DNA from: Martinezella rhizogenes
Lineage (GTDB): Bacteria; Pseudomonadota; Alphaproteobacteria; Rhizobiales; Rhizobiaceae
Reading direction: 5' to 3'
DNA length: 64,000 bases
Assembly (NCBI RefSeq): GCF_027460065.1
Contig: NZ_JAPYZZ010000010.1
Location: forward strand, 62,294 to 126,293
Shown: positions 48,403-56,815 of the stretch, piece after piece
How positions within the stretch are numbered: the stretch's first letter is position 1
Layout: each line of letters opens with the position of its first letter
The notes under the pieces: generated by a model
Told to the model about the DNA's origin: nothing
Seen by the model: the letters and a program-made list of their open reading frames with translations, nothing else
Database searches by the model: none
Program-made: the position numbers and the translations under genes

Positions 48403-49197
48403 ATGAGCAATGCGAATAATACCCCGTTTCCGTTAGCCGCCTGCGCGGAGATGCTATGGCGGGACAAACCAATCGAATGGCGCGCCTCCCGATTGAAGGA
48501 GCAGGGATTTGGCGTCGGCCTCTGGAATTGGCCAGAGCACGACATCAACAAGCTCGAAGCCACCGGTGCAACCTTCACAATTATGAACGGTTACCTGACA
48601 GGCCGCCTCACCGATGATGAGGGCGCAGCCGAACTTTTGAGAACCGCGCGCGAAACGGCTCAGATCGGCAAACGTCTTGGCGTTCAGCGCCTCAATCTTC
48701 ACGGCACAGGCCTCGGGGATCGTGGACTGCCGGTTCAGCCTGTTGAGGTCGTCACGGGGGCCATGTGGCTTAAGGCTCAGGATACGCTGCACCGTATCGT
48801 TGACCTTGCAGAAGAAGAAAACGTGGTTTTTTCACTGGAGAACCTGAACCTTCCGGTCGATCACCCCGGCGTGCCGTTCGGGCGCGCCGAAGACACGTTG
48901 GCACTTGTATCCAGCATCGATCACCCGCGTCTGCGTTTGAACCTGGACCTCTACCACGCGCAGATCGGTGAGGGGAACCTGATCGAACTTTGCCGCAGGA
49001 GCCTGCCGTGGATCGGTGAAATTCAGGTGGCTGACGTACCTGGCCGATTTGAGCCGGGCACCGGCGAGGTCAACTGGAAGGGGATCGCAAAAGCCCTGAG
49101 CGATATGGGCTACTCCGGCCCGATCGGGATGGAAGCATGGGCATCTGGAGATGCCGACGCCGCGCTCGCTGCCTTCCGTGAAGCCTTCACTCTCTGA
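48403..49197 (+). CDS. Hydroxypyruvate isomerase-like TIM-barrel protein
   Basis: 264 aa from the ATG at 48403 (AGGAAA upstream). Xylose-isomerase-like TIM barrel (AP_endonuc_2). The segment ADVPGRFEPGTGEVNW (~209-224) and metal ligands in FSLENLNL (Glu), LNLDLYHAQ (Asp, His) and GMEAW (Glu) match the Hyi/OtnI branch, which isomerises hydroxypyruvate or 2-oxo-tetronates. It is followed closely by a Gfo/Idh oxidoreductase, with which it probably forms a sugar oxidation and isomerisation path. Exact substrate unknown. Confidence 0.82.
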   Translation: MSNANNTPFPLAACAEMLWRDKPIEWRASRLKEQGFGVGLWNWPEHDINKLEATGATFTIMNGYLTGRLTDDEGAAELLRTARETAQIGKRLGVQRLNLHGTGLGDRGLPVQPVEVVTGAMWLKAQDTLHRIVDLAEEENVVFSLENLNLPVDHPGVPFGRAEDTLALVSSIDHPRLRLNLDLYHAQIGEGNLIELCRRSLPWIGEIQVADVPGRFEPGTGEVNWKGIAKALSDMGYSGPIGMEAWASGDADAALAAFREAFTL

Positions 49198-49220
49198 TTT
49201 CAAAAACAGGACTAAAAATC

Positions 49221-50240
49221 ATGACCAAGGTCAAAACAGTCAACGTCGGACTTATCGGGGCAGGGCGCATCGGTTCATTCCATGGGGAGAGTGTCGCAAG
49301 AAGGCTCGTAGACGCGGAGCTTGTGGCCGTCGCTGATCCCGCTCCCGGGGCCGCCGCAAAACTTGCAGAGGCGCTGGGCGCCGACGCTTCTTATACCGAC
49401 GTCGCAGAAATGCTTTCTCACCCCGGTCTGGATGCGGTCATCATTGCCACACCCGCACGCTTTCACACCAATATCCTTGTGCAGGCGGCGGAGGCCGGTA
49501 AAGCGATCTTCTGCGAAAAACCGATGGCACTCACGCTTGCAGATGCGGACCGCGGCATTGCAGCCGCCAAGGCCGCAGGCGTTCCACTGCAGGTCGGTTT
49601 TAATCGCCGTTGGGATCAGGCATTTTTTGAAGGCCGCGCCGCGATCGACGCTGGAAAGGTCGGTGCGGTTCAACTCATCCGGTCGCTGACACGCGATCCA
49701 GGTCCGTTCGGCGGTGATCCTGACAGGATTCCGTTGTGGACGATCTTCTATGAAACGTTGATACATGACTTCGACACTTTGCTTTGGTTGAACCCCGGCG
49801 CAAAGCCTGTCGAAGTGTTTGCAATGGCAGATGCATTGGTTCGCCCGGATGCACGCGACAAAGGCTTTCTGGACACGGCGGTCGTCAATATCCGCTTCGA
49901 CAACGGCTCTATTGCGGTTGCGGAAGCAAACTTCTCTGCATTGTACGGCTACGATATTCGCGGCGAAGTATTCGGTTCCGGCGGAATGGTCACGATGGGC
50001 GACGTACGACGTTCGAGCATGACGCTGTTCGACGCGACCGGCGTATCCAACGACACGTGGCGGCGCGACACGGACCACTTCGTTCAGGCCTACACGGCGC
50101 AGCTTGCTTCTTTCGTTGAGGCGGCTCGTAGCGGTGTCGTTCAGAATGCACCCACGGGAGCTGATGCTCGCAACGCGCTGGCGATCGCCCTTGCTGCCAT
50201 TGAATCCGTGTCGAGAAAACAGCCGGTTCCTGTGGGTTAA
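49221..50240 (+). CDS. Gfo/Idh/MocA-family oxidoreductase (inositol dehydrogenase-like)
   Basis: 339 aa. The N-terminal Rossmann fold has GLIGAGRIGSFHGES (~10-24), and the catalytic Lys lies in FCEKPMALT (~97). The C-terminal dimerisation and substrate domain includes the motif TLIHDFDTLLWL with the active-site Asp/His. Resembles IolG-type inositol 2-dehydrogenases and related sugar dehydrogenases. It ends the LacI-controlled operon, followed by a strong hairpin. Confidence 0.86.
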   Translation: MTKVKTVNVGLIGAGRIGSFHGESVARRLVDAELVAVADPAPGAAAKLAEALGADASYTDVAEMLSHPGLDAVIIATPARFHTNILVQAAEAGKAIFCEKPMALTLADADRGIAAAKAAGVPLQVGFNRRWDQAFFEGRAAIDAGKVGAVQLIRSLTRDPGPFGGDPDRIPLWTIFYETLIHDFDTLLWLNPGAKPVEVFAMADALVRPDARDKGFLDTAVVNIRFDNGSIAVAEANFSALYGYDIRGEVFGSGGMVTMGDVRRSSMTLFDATGVSNDTWRRDTDHFVQAYTAQLASFVEAARSGVVQNAPTGADARNALAIALAAIESVSRKQPVPVG

Positions 50241-50247
50241 AGGCCTA

Positions 50248-50278
50248 GCTGACAGGGGCGCTGTCGGCCTCTGTCAGC
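50248..50278 (+). terminator. Hairpin terminator-like element after the sugar operon
   Basis: GCTGACAGGGGC (50248-50259) pairs with GCCTCTGTCAGC (50267-50278), a 12-bp stem with one wobble pair and a 7-base loop. It has no proper T run, so termination may be inefficient or Rho-assisted. It begins 8 bases after the Gfo/Idh stop. Confidence 0.6.
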
Positions 50279-50337
50279 ACATATATGTTGGAAAAGCTCG
50301 TGACCAGAAGCCTGTTGGTGAGGCTAAGAGGATCATC

Positions 50338-50622
50338 ATGGAAGCGAAAGCAGAAGTGCAGAAGCCAAAAACAGTTCTTGATTTGGAAAGCATGCTTGCG
50401 GTCCAAGGTTTGGCGCTATCTTTCCGTCAAGAGCGAGTAGCGCGATTTGCGGTCGCCTATCCGGAAATCGTCGCCTTCGGTACAGCAAATTCCCTTGCTG
50501 TTCGTTGTTCCGTCACCCAGTCGACGGTGGTTCGGCTGGCAATCTCTCTTGGGTTTGAGAGTTATCGCGAATTCAGGCGCGTTTTTCGGCAGCACGTGAA
50601 AGTCAACGCAACCTACAGATAG
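50338..50622 (+). CDS. RpiR-like helix-turn-helix protein lacking the SIS domain
   Basis: 94 aa. It matches only the N-terminal HTH_6 domain of MurR/RpiR regulators: FRQERVARFAVAYPEIVAFGTANSLAVRCSVTQSTVVRLAISLGFESYREFRRVF. The sugar-phosphate-sensing SIS domain that normally follows (another ~180 aa) is missing, and the sequence after the stop shows no remnant in any frame that I can see. It may be a truncated gene or a stand-alone DNA-binding protein regulating the operon just upstream. Confidence 0.65.
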   Translation: MEAKAEVQKPKTVLDLESMLAVQGLALSFRQERVARFAVAYPEIVAFGTANSLAVRCSVTQSTVVRLAISLGFESYREFRRVFRQHVKVNATYR

Positions 50623-50725
50623 GGTATTGATTTTTGATTCTCGCCGCGCGCCTACCGTTAGAGAAAGCTGATATTGCCAGATTTGTTGGCCTGTGTCTCG
50701 CCGCTCGGATGGGAGCACATCAATC

Positions 50726-51139
50726 TCAACGGACAATATCGTCGGCCAAAGTCTGAGCGTAGGGCCTCTTCGAGGCATCTTTGGCATTCATGGCAGCCAA
50801 AGCCTGTTCAATCGAAGTGTAAATCTCAGTATCCATGCCTTCAGCAAGCCACGAGACGACGCTTAGGACGTCCCCACGCCTGTTTTTTCTGGCAAAGAGA
50901 ACCGTTCCAGGTGGTAGGTCGATGTGGTGGATCATTGAGAGCACCTCCGTTCGGACGTATGGCCAGAATTCGTTGGGTATCCCCATTGCCAAAAGCGCCT
51001 GCAACTCGTTCCAGAACAGTTTCGAGCTTATCGTGCGATCGTCTTTCTGAACTACAACTACATAACGGCTTGCCTGTCGCAGGCGGAGCAGTACAGGCAA
51101 GCTTGTTGACTGGGGTGGCACGTGTTGTCGACAGTTCAT
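50726..51139 (-). CDS. Hypothetical protein
   Basis: 137 aa from the ATG at 51139; the frame stays open to a TTG at 51196 and the true start is uncertain. Mixed alpha/beta composition, soluble, with no signal peptide or recognised motif. The best-defined stretch is YVVVVQKDDRTISSKLFWNELQALLAMG. It is co-oriented with the MATE gene that lies upstream of it on the minus strand, about 107 bases from it. Function not recognised. Confidence 0.5.
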   Translation of the reverse strand: MNCRQHVPPQSTSLPVLLRLRQASRYVVVVQKDDRTISSKLFWNELQALLAMGIPNEFWPYVRTEVLSMIHHIDLPPGTVLFARKNRRGDVLSVVSWLAEGMDTEIYTSIEQALAAMNAKDASKRPYAQTLADDIVR

Positions 51140-51246
51140 CAGCGGTGAAATTCCGTTTATCTTGATACGATTTTCGAAGCCAGCGGTGAGAGCCAACCGG
51201 TTAATGCCTGCGCGAAAGCCATCTTCTGGACGGGCACTCGACGTCT

Positions 51247-52662
51247 CTAGCGGGCAGTTTGAACGTCCTGTTGCCTGCCAAGATGGAACATCCGGCGGGG
51301 GAGGACGGCGACGGCCGTTAACCCCCCGTATGCGATGGCCGCTACCGCCACGATCTGGAAAAGGGAATTGAGGCTCGCCTCAAACCAGATCACCGAAGCC
51401 CACCCGACGAAAGCTGCCAGGATCATCCTGACTGTTCCGGCAAGAACCGGGAGAAGAACACGCTTCAGTCCCTGGCTCGCAAAATAAAGTGCCAGTCCCA
51501 ATCCAACCGCACCATAGGCCGGTGCGACGATTTGCAGATATTGCGAGCCTAGCTGTTGCACGTCCGGGTCTGCCGTGAACAATCTCATCCAAAGCATGGG
51601 GAACAGAGTGGCGAGAATGCCGATGGTCTGTGTGATGCAAAAAGCAATGGCTGCTCCAACCCAGGCGACTCGGCGCGCGCGCTCGATCTGGCCCGCTCCG
51701 ATATTAACCCCGACCATGGTGACGATAGCGGTTCCAAGACCGAAGATGATGGGGATTTGCAGATAATCAAGCCGCGATGCGATGCCGAACCCCGCAATGG
51801 CATCAGCGCCGAAGTGGCCGACGGCTGCCGTTACGAACGTAACCGTCAGATTGGCCTGGATCGTGCCGACAGCGGAAGGCAGGCCGACACTCAGAATGTC
51901 CCTGAACAGTCGACGTTGCAGCGGAACGATTTTAAGCTTCAGCGGGCTGCTTGACGAGCGCAGATAAAGGCCAAGCACCAGTGCCGCGATCAGATAATAA
52001 ATGAACACCGCAGCGCCTCCGCCTGCCACGCCGAGTTCCGGGAAGGGGCCCCAGCCGAAAATCAACGGCGGCGACAGGACGAGGAGAAGGAACGCGCCGG
52101 AGATGATGACGAGGGCAGGCACGTTCACGTTGCCTGCGCCCCGCAGGGCTGCCGAAAGCAAAGCTGTGATCCAGATCGGAATTGAGCCTGCAAACACAAT
52201 TCCTGAATAAATGAGGGCGGCCCTCAGGGTTTCTCCAGTCCCTCCCATTGAGCGGTAGAGCAGAGGTCCAAGGAGGATTGCAGCGACTGAGAAAATGGCT
52301 CCGAATACTGTGGCCAGAACAATCGAATGCCAGACAAGCCCACCGGCATCAGCGTGGCGGTTGGCACCCAGCGCTCGGGCCACAGCCGAGGAAACTCCGC
52401 CTCCAATCCCGCCATTCGACATCATTTGCATCAGCATGAGGACCGGAAAGACGAGGGTCACACCCGCTAAAGCCTCGGTCCCAAGGAAACTGACGAAGTA
52501 GGTTTCCGCGACCCCGACAAAGGTCTGGACCACGAGAACGACGACCGTGGGCAAGGCAAGCCGGAACAGTGTGGGTGTGATCGGTCCCTGAAGAATTCCA
52601 TGTGGTGTCTTCTGCGAAACTGTTGAGGCATGAGAATTTTTGCTGTCAGGCATATCGGCCAT
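51247..52662 (-). CDS. MATE-family multidrug efflux transporter
   Basis: 471 aa, 12 predicted membrane helices in two homologous halves, with the MATE segments GGIGGGVSSAVARALGANRHADA (~80-102) and GVNIGAGQIERARRV (~312-326). An AGGA ribosome-binding site is 6 bases before the ATG. It exports cationic or planar drugs in exchange for Na+ or H+ at the inner membrane. It is divergent from a MarR regulator, and the shared promoter region holds two TAGAT-N10-ATCTA-type sites and a long perfect palindrome in the leader. Its expression is probably induced by a toxic compound. Confidence 0.9.
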   Translation of the reverse strand: MADMPDSKNSHASTVSQKTPHGILQGPITPTLFRLALPTVVVLVVQTFVGVAETYFVSFLGTEALAGVTLVFPVLMLMQMMSNGGIGGGVSSAVARALGANRHADAGGLVWHSIVLATVFGAIFSVAAILLGPLLYRSMGGTGETLRAALIYSGIVFAGSIPIWITALLSAALRGAGNVNVPALVIISGAFLLLVLSPPLIFGWGPFPELGVAGGGAAVFIYYLIAALVLGLYLRSSSSPLKLKIVPLQRRLFRDILSVGLPSAVGTIQANLTVTFVTAAVGHFGADAIAGFGIASRLDYLQIPIIFGLGTAIVTMVGVNIGAGQIERARRVAWVGAAIAFCITQTIGILATLFPMLWMRLFTADPDVQQLGSQYLQIVAPAYGAVGLGLALYFASQGLKRVLLPVLAGTVRMILAAFVGWASVIWFEASLNSLFQIVAVAAIAYGGLTAVAVLPRRMFHLGRQQDVQTAR

Positions 52663-52696
52663 GGCTGATCCTAAAAAGTTTTCCGAGGCCCTGCTC

Positions 52697-52718
52697 CGAT
52701 CCCAAGGCCTTGGGATCG
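52697..52718. repeat. 22-bp perfect palindrome in the MATE leader
   Basis: CGATCCCAAGG (52697-52707) is followed directly by its exact reverse complement (52708-52718). It lies 35 bases before the MATE start and could be an operator or an mRNA hairpin near the start of translation. It does not resemble the TAGAT element next to it. Confidence 0.6.
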
Positions 52719-52742
52719 CAACCGGTTCTCAGAATTTGAAAA

Positions 52743-52789
52743 TAGATTGTTTTTGAAATCTAAATTATATAGAGTTCATACGCAATCTA
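52743..52789. promoter_or_regulatory. Two 20-bp operator-like elements between MATE and MarR genes
   Basis: Site 1 is TAGATTGTTTTTGAAATCTA (52743-52762). Site 2 is TAGAGTTCATACGCAATCTA (52770-52789), 27 bp further on. Both follow the pattern TAGA(T/G)-N10-ATCTA. The same pair, at 29-bp spacing, stands between the tetR and RND genes at 56731-56779. Shared regulation by MarR or TetR is inferred. Confidence 0.65.
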
Positions 52790-52821
52790 AAATATCGCTT
52801 CCGAGCGTGAGACCGGAGCCC

Positions 52822-53304
52822 GTGCAGGTGTTCAAAACCCATGTTTCCGATCAAGGATCGCTAACGGCTGAAATAGTGGAAAACCCGCTTTCCGGGGATC
52901 TATGCTTTGCCGTGCAGCGGACAAACCGCATCATTTCTCGCCAAGTCAACGATACATTGCGCTCGATAGGACTAACCGCAGAGCAGATATTTCTTCTGGC
53001 AGCGATTGGCGAGGCAGGTTCCCCTAGAATATCGGAGGTTTCGTTACTTCTCGGCCTTGACCATTCAACCGTCGTTTCAAATCTCAAACCCCTTGTGAGG
53101 AAGAACTGGGTGACGATGTCCGTGGATGTCGATGATCGCAGGGCACGAAAACTTCTGCTCACCGACAATGGGAGAGCGCGGCTTGGAATGGCATTTGAAA
53201 GGCTTCAGGAACTTGAAGACGCACTGGTGAAAAAGGTTGGCGGGATGCAGAACGCTCTTAGCCTGTGCCGGATGCTTAGCGATTTATCAACAGCGTGCGC
53301 TTAA
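52822..53304 (+). CDS. MarR-family transcriptional regulator
   Basis: 160 aa if GTG 52822 is the start (GGAG at 52814-52817). The frame is open back to TTG 52747, but that start would lie inside the operator sites, and GTG 52828 is another option. It has a winged-helix core: LTAEQIFLLAAIGEAGSPRISEVSLLLGLDHSTVVSNLKPLVRKNWV with the wing VDVDDRRARKLLLTDNG. It is divergent from the MATE exporter, so it probably represses that gene and itself and responds to a small toxic ligand. Confidence 0.85.
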   Translation: MQVFKTHVSDQGSLTAEIVENPLSGDLCFAVQRTNRIISRQVNDTLRSIGLTAEQIFLLAAIGEAGSPRISEVSLLLGLDHSTVVSNLKPLVRKNWVTMSVDVDDRRARKLLLTDNGRARLGMAFERLQELEDALVKKVGGMQNALSLCRMLSDLSTACA

Positions 53305-53354
53305 CCTAGGCCGCGCGCAGCCGACATTGGCAACTGACTGCAAGGATACAGCCA

Positions 53355-53543
53355 TCATCCTCTATTTTCGGTGCCGTCTTCCCGCACTACTTCCTCGCGG
53401 GACCGAGCACTTAATCCAGCCACTTCGGTCTCAAGCCGGGCCAGCCGTTTTTCCAGCGTGACGAGGTATTCTCCCTGCGGATCGTCAATACCCAGGGCGG
53501 CATCTTCCCAAGACCGCCATTTTTCTCGAAAACGCTTCAACAT
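53355..53543 (-). CDS. Small coiled-coil protein, function unknown
   Basis: 62 aa with an excellent ribosome-binding site (GGAGG, 6 bases before the ATG). The basic N-terminus KRFREKWRSW may bind membrane or nucleic acid, and residues ~28-46 (YLVTLEKRLARLETEVAGL) form a short heptad-like helix. It lies 64 bases after the FtsZ-like gene on the same strand and may be co-transcribed. Not recognised. Confidence 0.55.
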   Translation of the reverse strand: MLKRFREKWRSWEDAALGIDDPQGEYLVTLEKRLARLETEVAGLSARSREEVVREDGTENRG

Positions 53544-53607
53544 TTCAAACCTCCATGGTCGTCACTTTACAAGTCGGCGCTTGCTGGCCTGATGATATGG
53601 GCGAGCG

Positions 53608-54615
53608 TCACGCCATTCGTTCCGAAAGGTGGATCACCTCTGCCGGTTGCCTCAAGCCAGTGGCGACAACGGAAACTCTCAGCCGCCCCGCTAGCGCATC
53701 ATTGAATGTCGCGCCGACGACGATATTTGCGTCGTCGTCGACCTCTTCCCGAACACAGGTTGCCGCTTCGTCGACATCAAAAAGGGTCATGTCCGGCCCG
53801 CCGGAAATCGAGACGAGAAGGCCTTTCGCTCCCCTGACGGATGCTTCATCGAACAGCGGATTGGCAATCGCCGCCTCGGCGGCATGTCGGGCGCGGGCGT
53901 CTCCGGTTGCCTCGCCCGTGCCCATGACCGCTCGGCCCATGTCACGCATAACTGACCTGACATCGGCGAAATCGAGATTGATCAATCCTTCCTTGACGAT
54001 CAGATCGATGACGGAACTGACCCCGACATGCAGCACACGATCCGCCATTTCGAAGGCATCAGCGAAGGTCGTTTTCGCATCGGCAATCCGGAACAGGTTC
54101 TGATTGGGGATGACAATCACCGTGTCCGCGCATTCGCCGAGACGCTCGATCCCGTGCCGCGCCGTTCGCATTCGCTGCGTACCTTCGAACGTGAAGGGCA
54201 TGGTGACGACACCGACCGTCAGTATGCCTGCCTTGCGCGCGGCATGGGCGATAACGGGTGCTGCACCTGTTCCAGTGCCGCCGCCCATGCCCGCCGTCAC
54301 GAAACACATATGCGTTCCGTCGAGGTGGTCCATGATCTCGTCAATCGATTCTTCGGCTGCCGCCTGTCCAATATCAGCCAATGATCCGGCACCAAGCCCC
54401 TGCGTGACCGTTGGGCCAAGCTGGACAAGCCGTGGCGCTTTCGACATCGACAATGCCTGGGCATCGGTATTCGCAACGATAAACTCCGCGCCCTCGAGAT
54501 CGTGCGCGATCATGTTATTGACAGCATTGCCGCCACCACCGCCGACGCCGATGACGGCAATTCTGGGCTTGAGGAGCGTTATGCTGGGCGGTGAAACGAC
54601 AGTCGTTGGTTGCAT
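53608..54615 (-). CDS. Truncated FtsZ paralogue (GTPase core only)
   Basis: 335 aa from the ATG at 54615; a TTG at 54648 is possible. All GTPase elements are present: [11 protein letters not shown] (~26), the tubulin signature [13 protein letters not shown] (~103-115) and the T7 synergy loop NLDFADV (~207). It should therefore bind GTP and polymerise. It ends right after the C-terminal core, without the long linker and the conserved peptide that binds FtsA/ZipA. Agrobacterium species carry such extra FtsZ copies, and they are not needed for division. It follows a FabF-like gene by a short gap, an unusual partner. Confidence 0.88.
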   Translation of the reverse strand: MQPTTVVSPPSITLLKPRIAVIGVGGGGGNAVNNMIAHDLEGAEFIVANTDAQALSMSKAPRLVQLGPTVTQGLGAGSLADIGQAAAEESIDEIMDHLDGTHMCFVTAGMGGGTGTGAAPVIAHAARKAGILTVGVVTMPFTFEGTQRMRTARHGIERLGECADTVIVIPNQNLFRIADAKTTFADAFEMADRVLHVGVSSVIDLIVKEGLINLDFADVRSVMRDMGRAVMGTGEATGDARARHAAEAAIANPLFDEASVRGAKGLLVSISGGPDMTLFDVDEAATCVREEVDDDANIVVGATFNDALAGRLRVSVVATGLRQPAEVIHLSERMA

Positions 54616-54666
54616 AGTGGGGAGTGTCCTGGTGGAGACATTGTTCAAAGGGGACCACGCGCGGGG

Positions 54667-55962
54667 TTAGTCAGCTAATGGCGTACGGATGCCTCTCCTC
54701 GGCCAGCGTCGAAACACTACGCTGGCATTGACGCCACCGAAGCCGAAGCCATTCGATATCGCATATTCAACATCGAGGGGTCGGGCATCGTTTGCGACAA
54801 AGTCGATGCCATTGGCCTCAAGGTCTGGTGAACTGAGATTCAAGGTCGGGGGTGCGATCTGGTGCTGGAGCGCCAGGATCGTGAAAATAGCCTCGAGGCC
54901 GCCAGCGGCGCCCAGCAGGTGCCCCGTCGCCGACTTGGTCCCGCTGACAGCGATCGACTTCCTTTGGCCGAACAGGCTCTTGATCGCTCTGAGCTCTCCG
55001 AGATCTCCAACCGGGGTCGATGTCGCATGTGCGTTTAGATGGCCGATTTCGTGCGGCGCGATACCCGCCTGGGCGATGGCGATTTGCATTGCCCTGCGGG
55101 CGCCGCTTCCATCTTCTGGCCCTGACGTAATATGATGGGCGTCGGCCGTCGTTCCATATCCAACGAGTTCTGCTATTGGCGTCGCACCACGCGCAAGGGC
55201 GTGGCTCAACGCTTCAATGACGAGAATGCCCGCACCTTCACCCATGACGAAGCCGTCGCGCGCGGTGTCGAAAGGACGTGAGGCCTTGGCCGGGGTCTCG
55301 TTAAAGCCTGTTGATAGTGATCTTGCCGCTGCGAAACCACCAAGGCTGACAATGTTCATACAGGCCTCAGTGCCACCACAAACCGCAATGTCGGCTTCGT
55401 TTGACCTGATCAGTCGCGCTGCATCGCCAATCGCCTGAACGCCGGCGGCGCATGCCGTCACCGGCGCTCCCAGCGGACCCCTGAAGCCGTGGCGGATAGA
55501 GACTTGTCCGGCGGCGAGATTGACGAGAAAGGATGGGATGGTGAAGGGCGAAAGGCGGCGGACGCCGCGTTGATCGACGGTACGCACCGCTTCCGTAATC
55601 GCGGGAAAACCACCGATGCCCGATGCGATGATTGTCGCCGTTCTCAGTCTTTCTTCTTCGGAAGCTGGCTTCCAGTTCGCCTGTGCCAGAGCCTCTTCCG
55701 CCGCTGCCAGCGCAAAGATGATGAAGCGGTCGACCTTACGTTGATCCTTCGAGGGCAGGGTCCTGTCAGGATCAAATCCTCCTTCAGGATCTTCAGCCAG
55801 GGAAGGGACCACGCCTCCGATTTTTGAAGGCAGATCCCCGACAATGTCGTCACCCAGCCGCCGGATCCCGCTTTTGCCAGCTAGGAGCCGGGACCAGGAG
55901 ATATCGACATTTGCACCAAGGGGGCTGACGGCTCCCATTCCCGTGACAACGACACGACGCAT
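54667..55962 (-). CDS. Beta-ketoacyl-ACP synthase II-like (FabF family)
   Basis: 431 aa from the ATG at 55962, 8 bases after GGTGG; the nearby ATG at 55968 is too close to that site. Thiolase fold with the full Cys-His-His triad: Cys in ACAAGVQAIG (~172), His in NAHATSTPVGD (~312) and Lys-His in GTKSATGHLLGAAGG (~345-350). It condenses malonyl-ACP with an acyl chain. The gene is outside any fab cluster, so it is probably an accessory synthase for a special fatty acid or lipid. It stands upstream of the FtsZ paralogue on the same strand. Confidence 0.87.
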   Translation of the reverse strand: MRRVVVTGMGAVSPLGANVDISWSRLLAGKSGIRRLGDDIVGDLPSKIGGVVPSLAEDPEGGFDPDRTLPSKDQRKVDRFIIFALAAAEEALAQANWKPASEEERLRTATIIASGIGGFPAITEAVRTVDQRGVRRLSPFTIPSFLVNLAAGQVSIRHGFRGPLGAPVTACAAGVQAIGDAARLIRSNEADIAVCGGTEACMNIVSLGGFAAARSLSTGFNETPAKASRPFDTARDGFVMGEGAGILVIEALSHALARGATPIAELVGYGTTADAHHITSGPEDGSGARRAMQIAIAQAGIAPHEIGHLNAHATSTPVGDLGELRAIKSLFGQRKSIAVSGTKSATGHLLGAAGGLEAIFTILALQHQIAPPTLNLSSPDLEANGIDFVANDARPLDVEYAISNGFGFGGVNASVVFRRWPRRGIRTPLAD

Positions 55963-56129
55963 TTGCATTTCCACCTGTTTACGATCAAAAATTTGGCATG
56001 CCTTCGGCGTCCGACCGAATGACGGGTCGTGCACTTGGGACATGCGGTTTGCGCTATTCTGTTCTGATAGGCGTGCGGCTTCGGCTGAGCTATGCCAGCT
56101 ATCGGCGACGAATATCCAAGAACTGGGTG

Positions 56130-56717
56130 TTAGTCGCCACCATCGCGGCCAGCAATGCGCCGGACCTCGCGCGCTGCCGCATCGAGTACACCCGTCGACA
56201 GCGCTTCATCCTCGATGATCCGGGACAGCGTCACCGCACCGACCATCGTGGACAATATTGCCATGGCCTTTTCGCTTCGAGCTATATCGTCACCCTCTCC
56301 GATGAGTTCTTCGAGCACCTCGAAATGCGCTCGGATACCATCTTCAAACGGGCGCCGCACTTCGGCAGTTTGACGCGCAGCGTCGGAGCCGAGAGCCACA
56401 AGCGGGCATCCTTCTGCCTTCTCGCCACTATGATCTTTGGAGAGGTAGAACCTGATGATCGATTCCAGGGGATCTGATGTGTCTGCTGCGGCATCAGACC
56501 ACCTCCTCGTGGCGCTCTCGAGAGCACGCCGTGATGCGAGCGCCGCAAGATCGTCTTTCGATGCGAACTGCTTGTAGAATCCACCCTGGGTGAGGCCTGC
56601 ACCCTTCATCAGGTCTTTAAGGCCGATCCCGTCGAAACCATGCTCTCGAAACAACCGGCTGGCGACGTTTATCACCCTCTCCCTGTTTTCCTCTGCCTGT
56701 ACGCGGCTCACTCTCAT
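56130..56717 (-). CDS. TetR/AcrR-family regulator
   Basis: 195 aa from the ATG at 56717, with GGAG 6 bases upstream. Residues ~7-52 are the TetR helix-turn-helix (RERVINVASRLFREHGFDGIGLKDLMKGAGLTQGGFYKQFASKDDL); the rest is an all-helical ligand domain. It is divergent from an RND pump and the shared region carries TAGAT-N10-ATCTA elements. It most likely represses the pump and possibly the other genes with the same element. FabF follows on the same strand after 167 bases. Confidence 0.9.
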   Translation of the reverse strand: MRVSRVQAEENRERVINVASRLFREHGFDGIGLKDLMKGAGLTQGGFYKQFASKDDLAALASRRALESATRRWSDAAADTSDPLESIIRFYLSKDHSGEKAEGCPLVALGSDAARQTAEVRRPFEDGIRAHFEVLEELIGEGDDIARSEKAMAILSTMVGAVTLSRIIEDEALSTGVLDAAAREVRRIAGRDGGD

Positions 56718-56730
56718 GTGGATCTCCAAT

Positions 56731-56779
56731 TAGATTTCATTTGACATCTATATGTCTTTTAGAGTTAGAGTGCAATCTA
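56731..56779. promoter_or_regulatory. Two operator-like elements and promoter between tetR and RND operon
   Basis: Site 1 is TAGATTTCATTTGACATCTA (56731-56750). Site 2 is TAGAGTTAGAGTGCAATCTA (56760-56779). A -35-like TTGACA (56741-56746) with a -10-like TTAGAG (56765-56770) lies across both, so binding would block the RND operon. The same elements appear at 52743-52789 and, in part, at 61913-61961. Confidence 0.7.
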
Positions 56780-56815
56780 ATATTTTTGAACAGGCCGTCA
56801 AGAAGGAACGATGAA

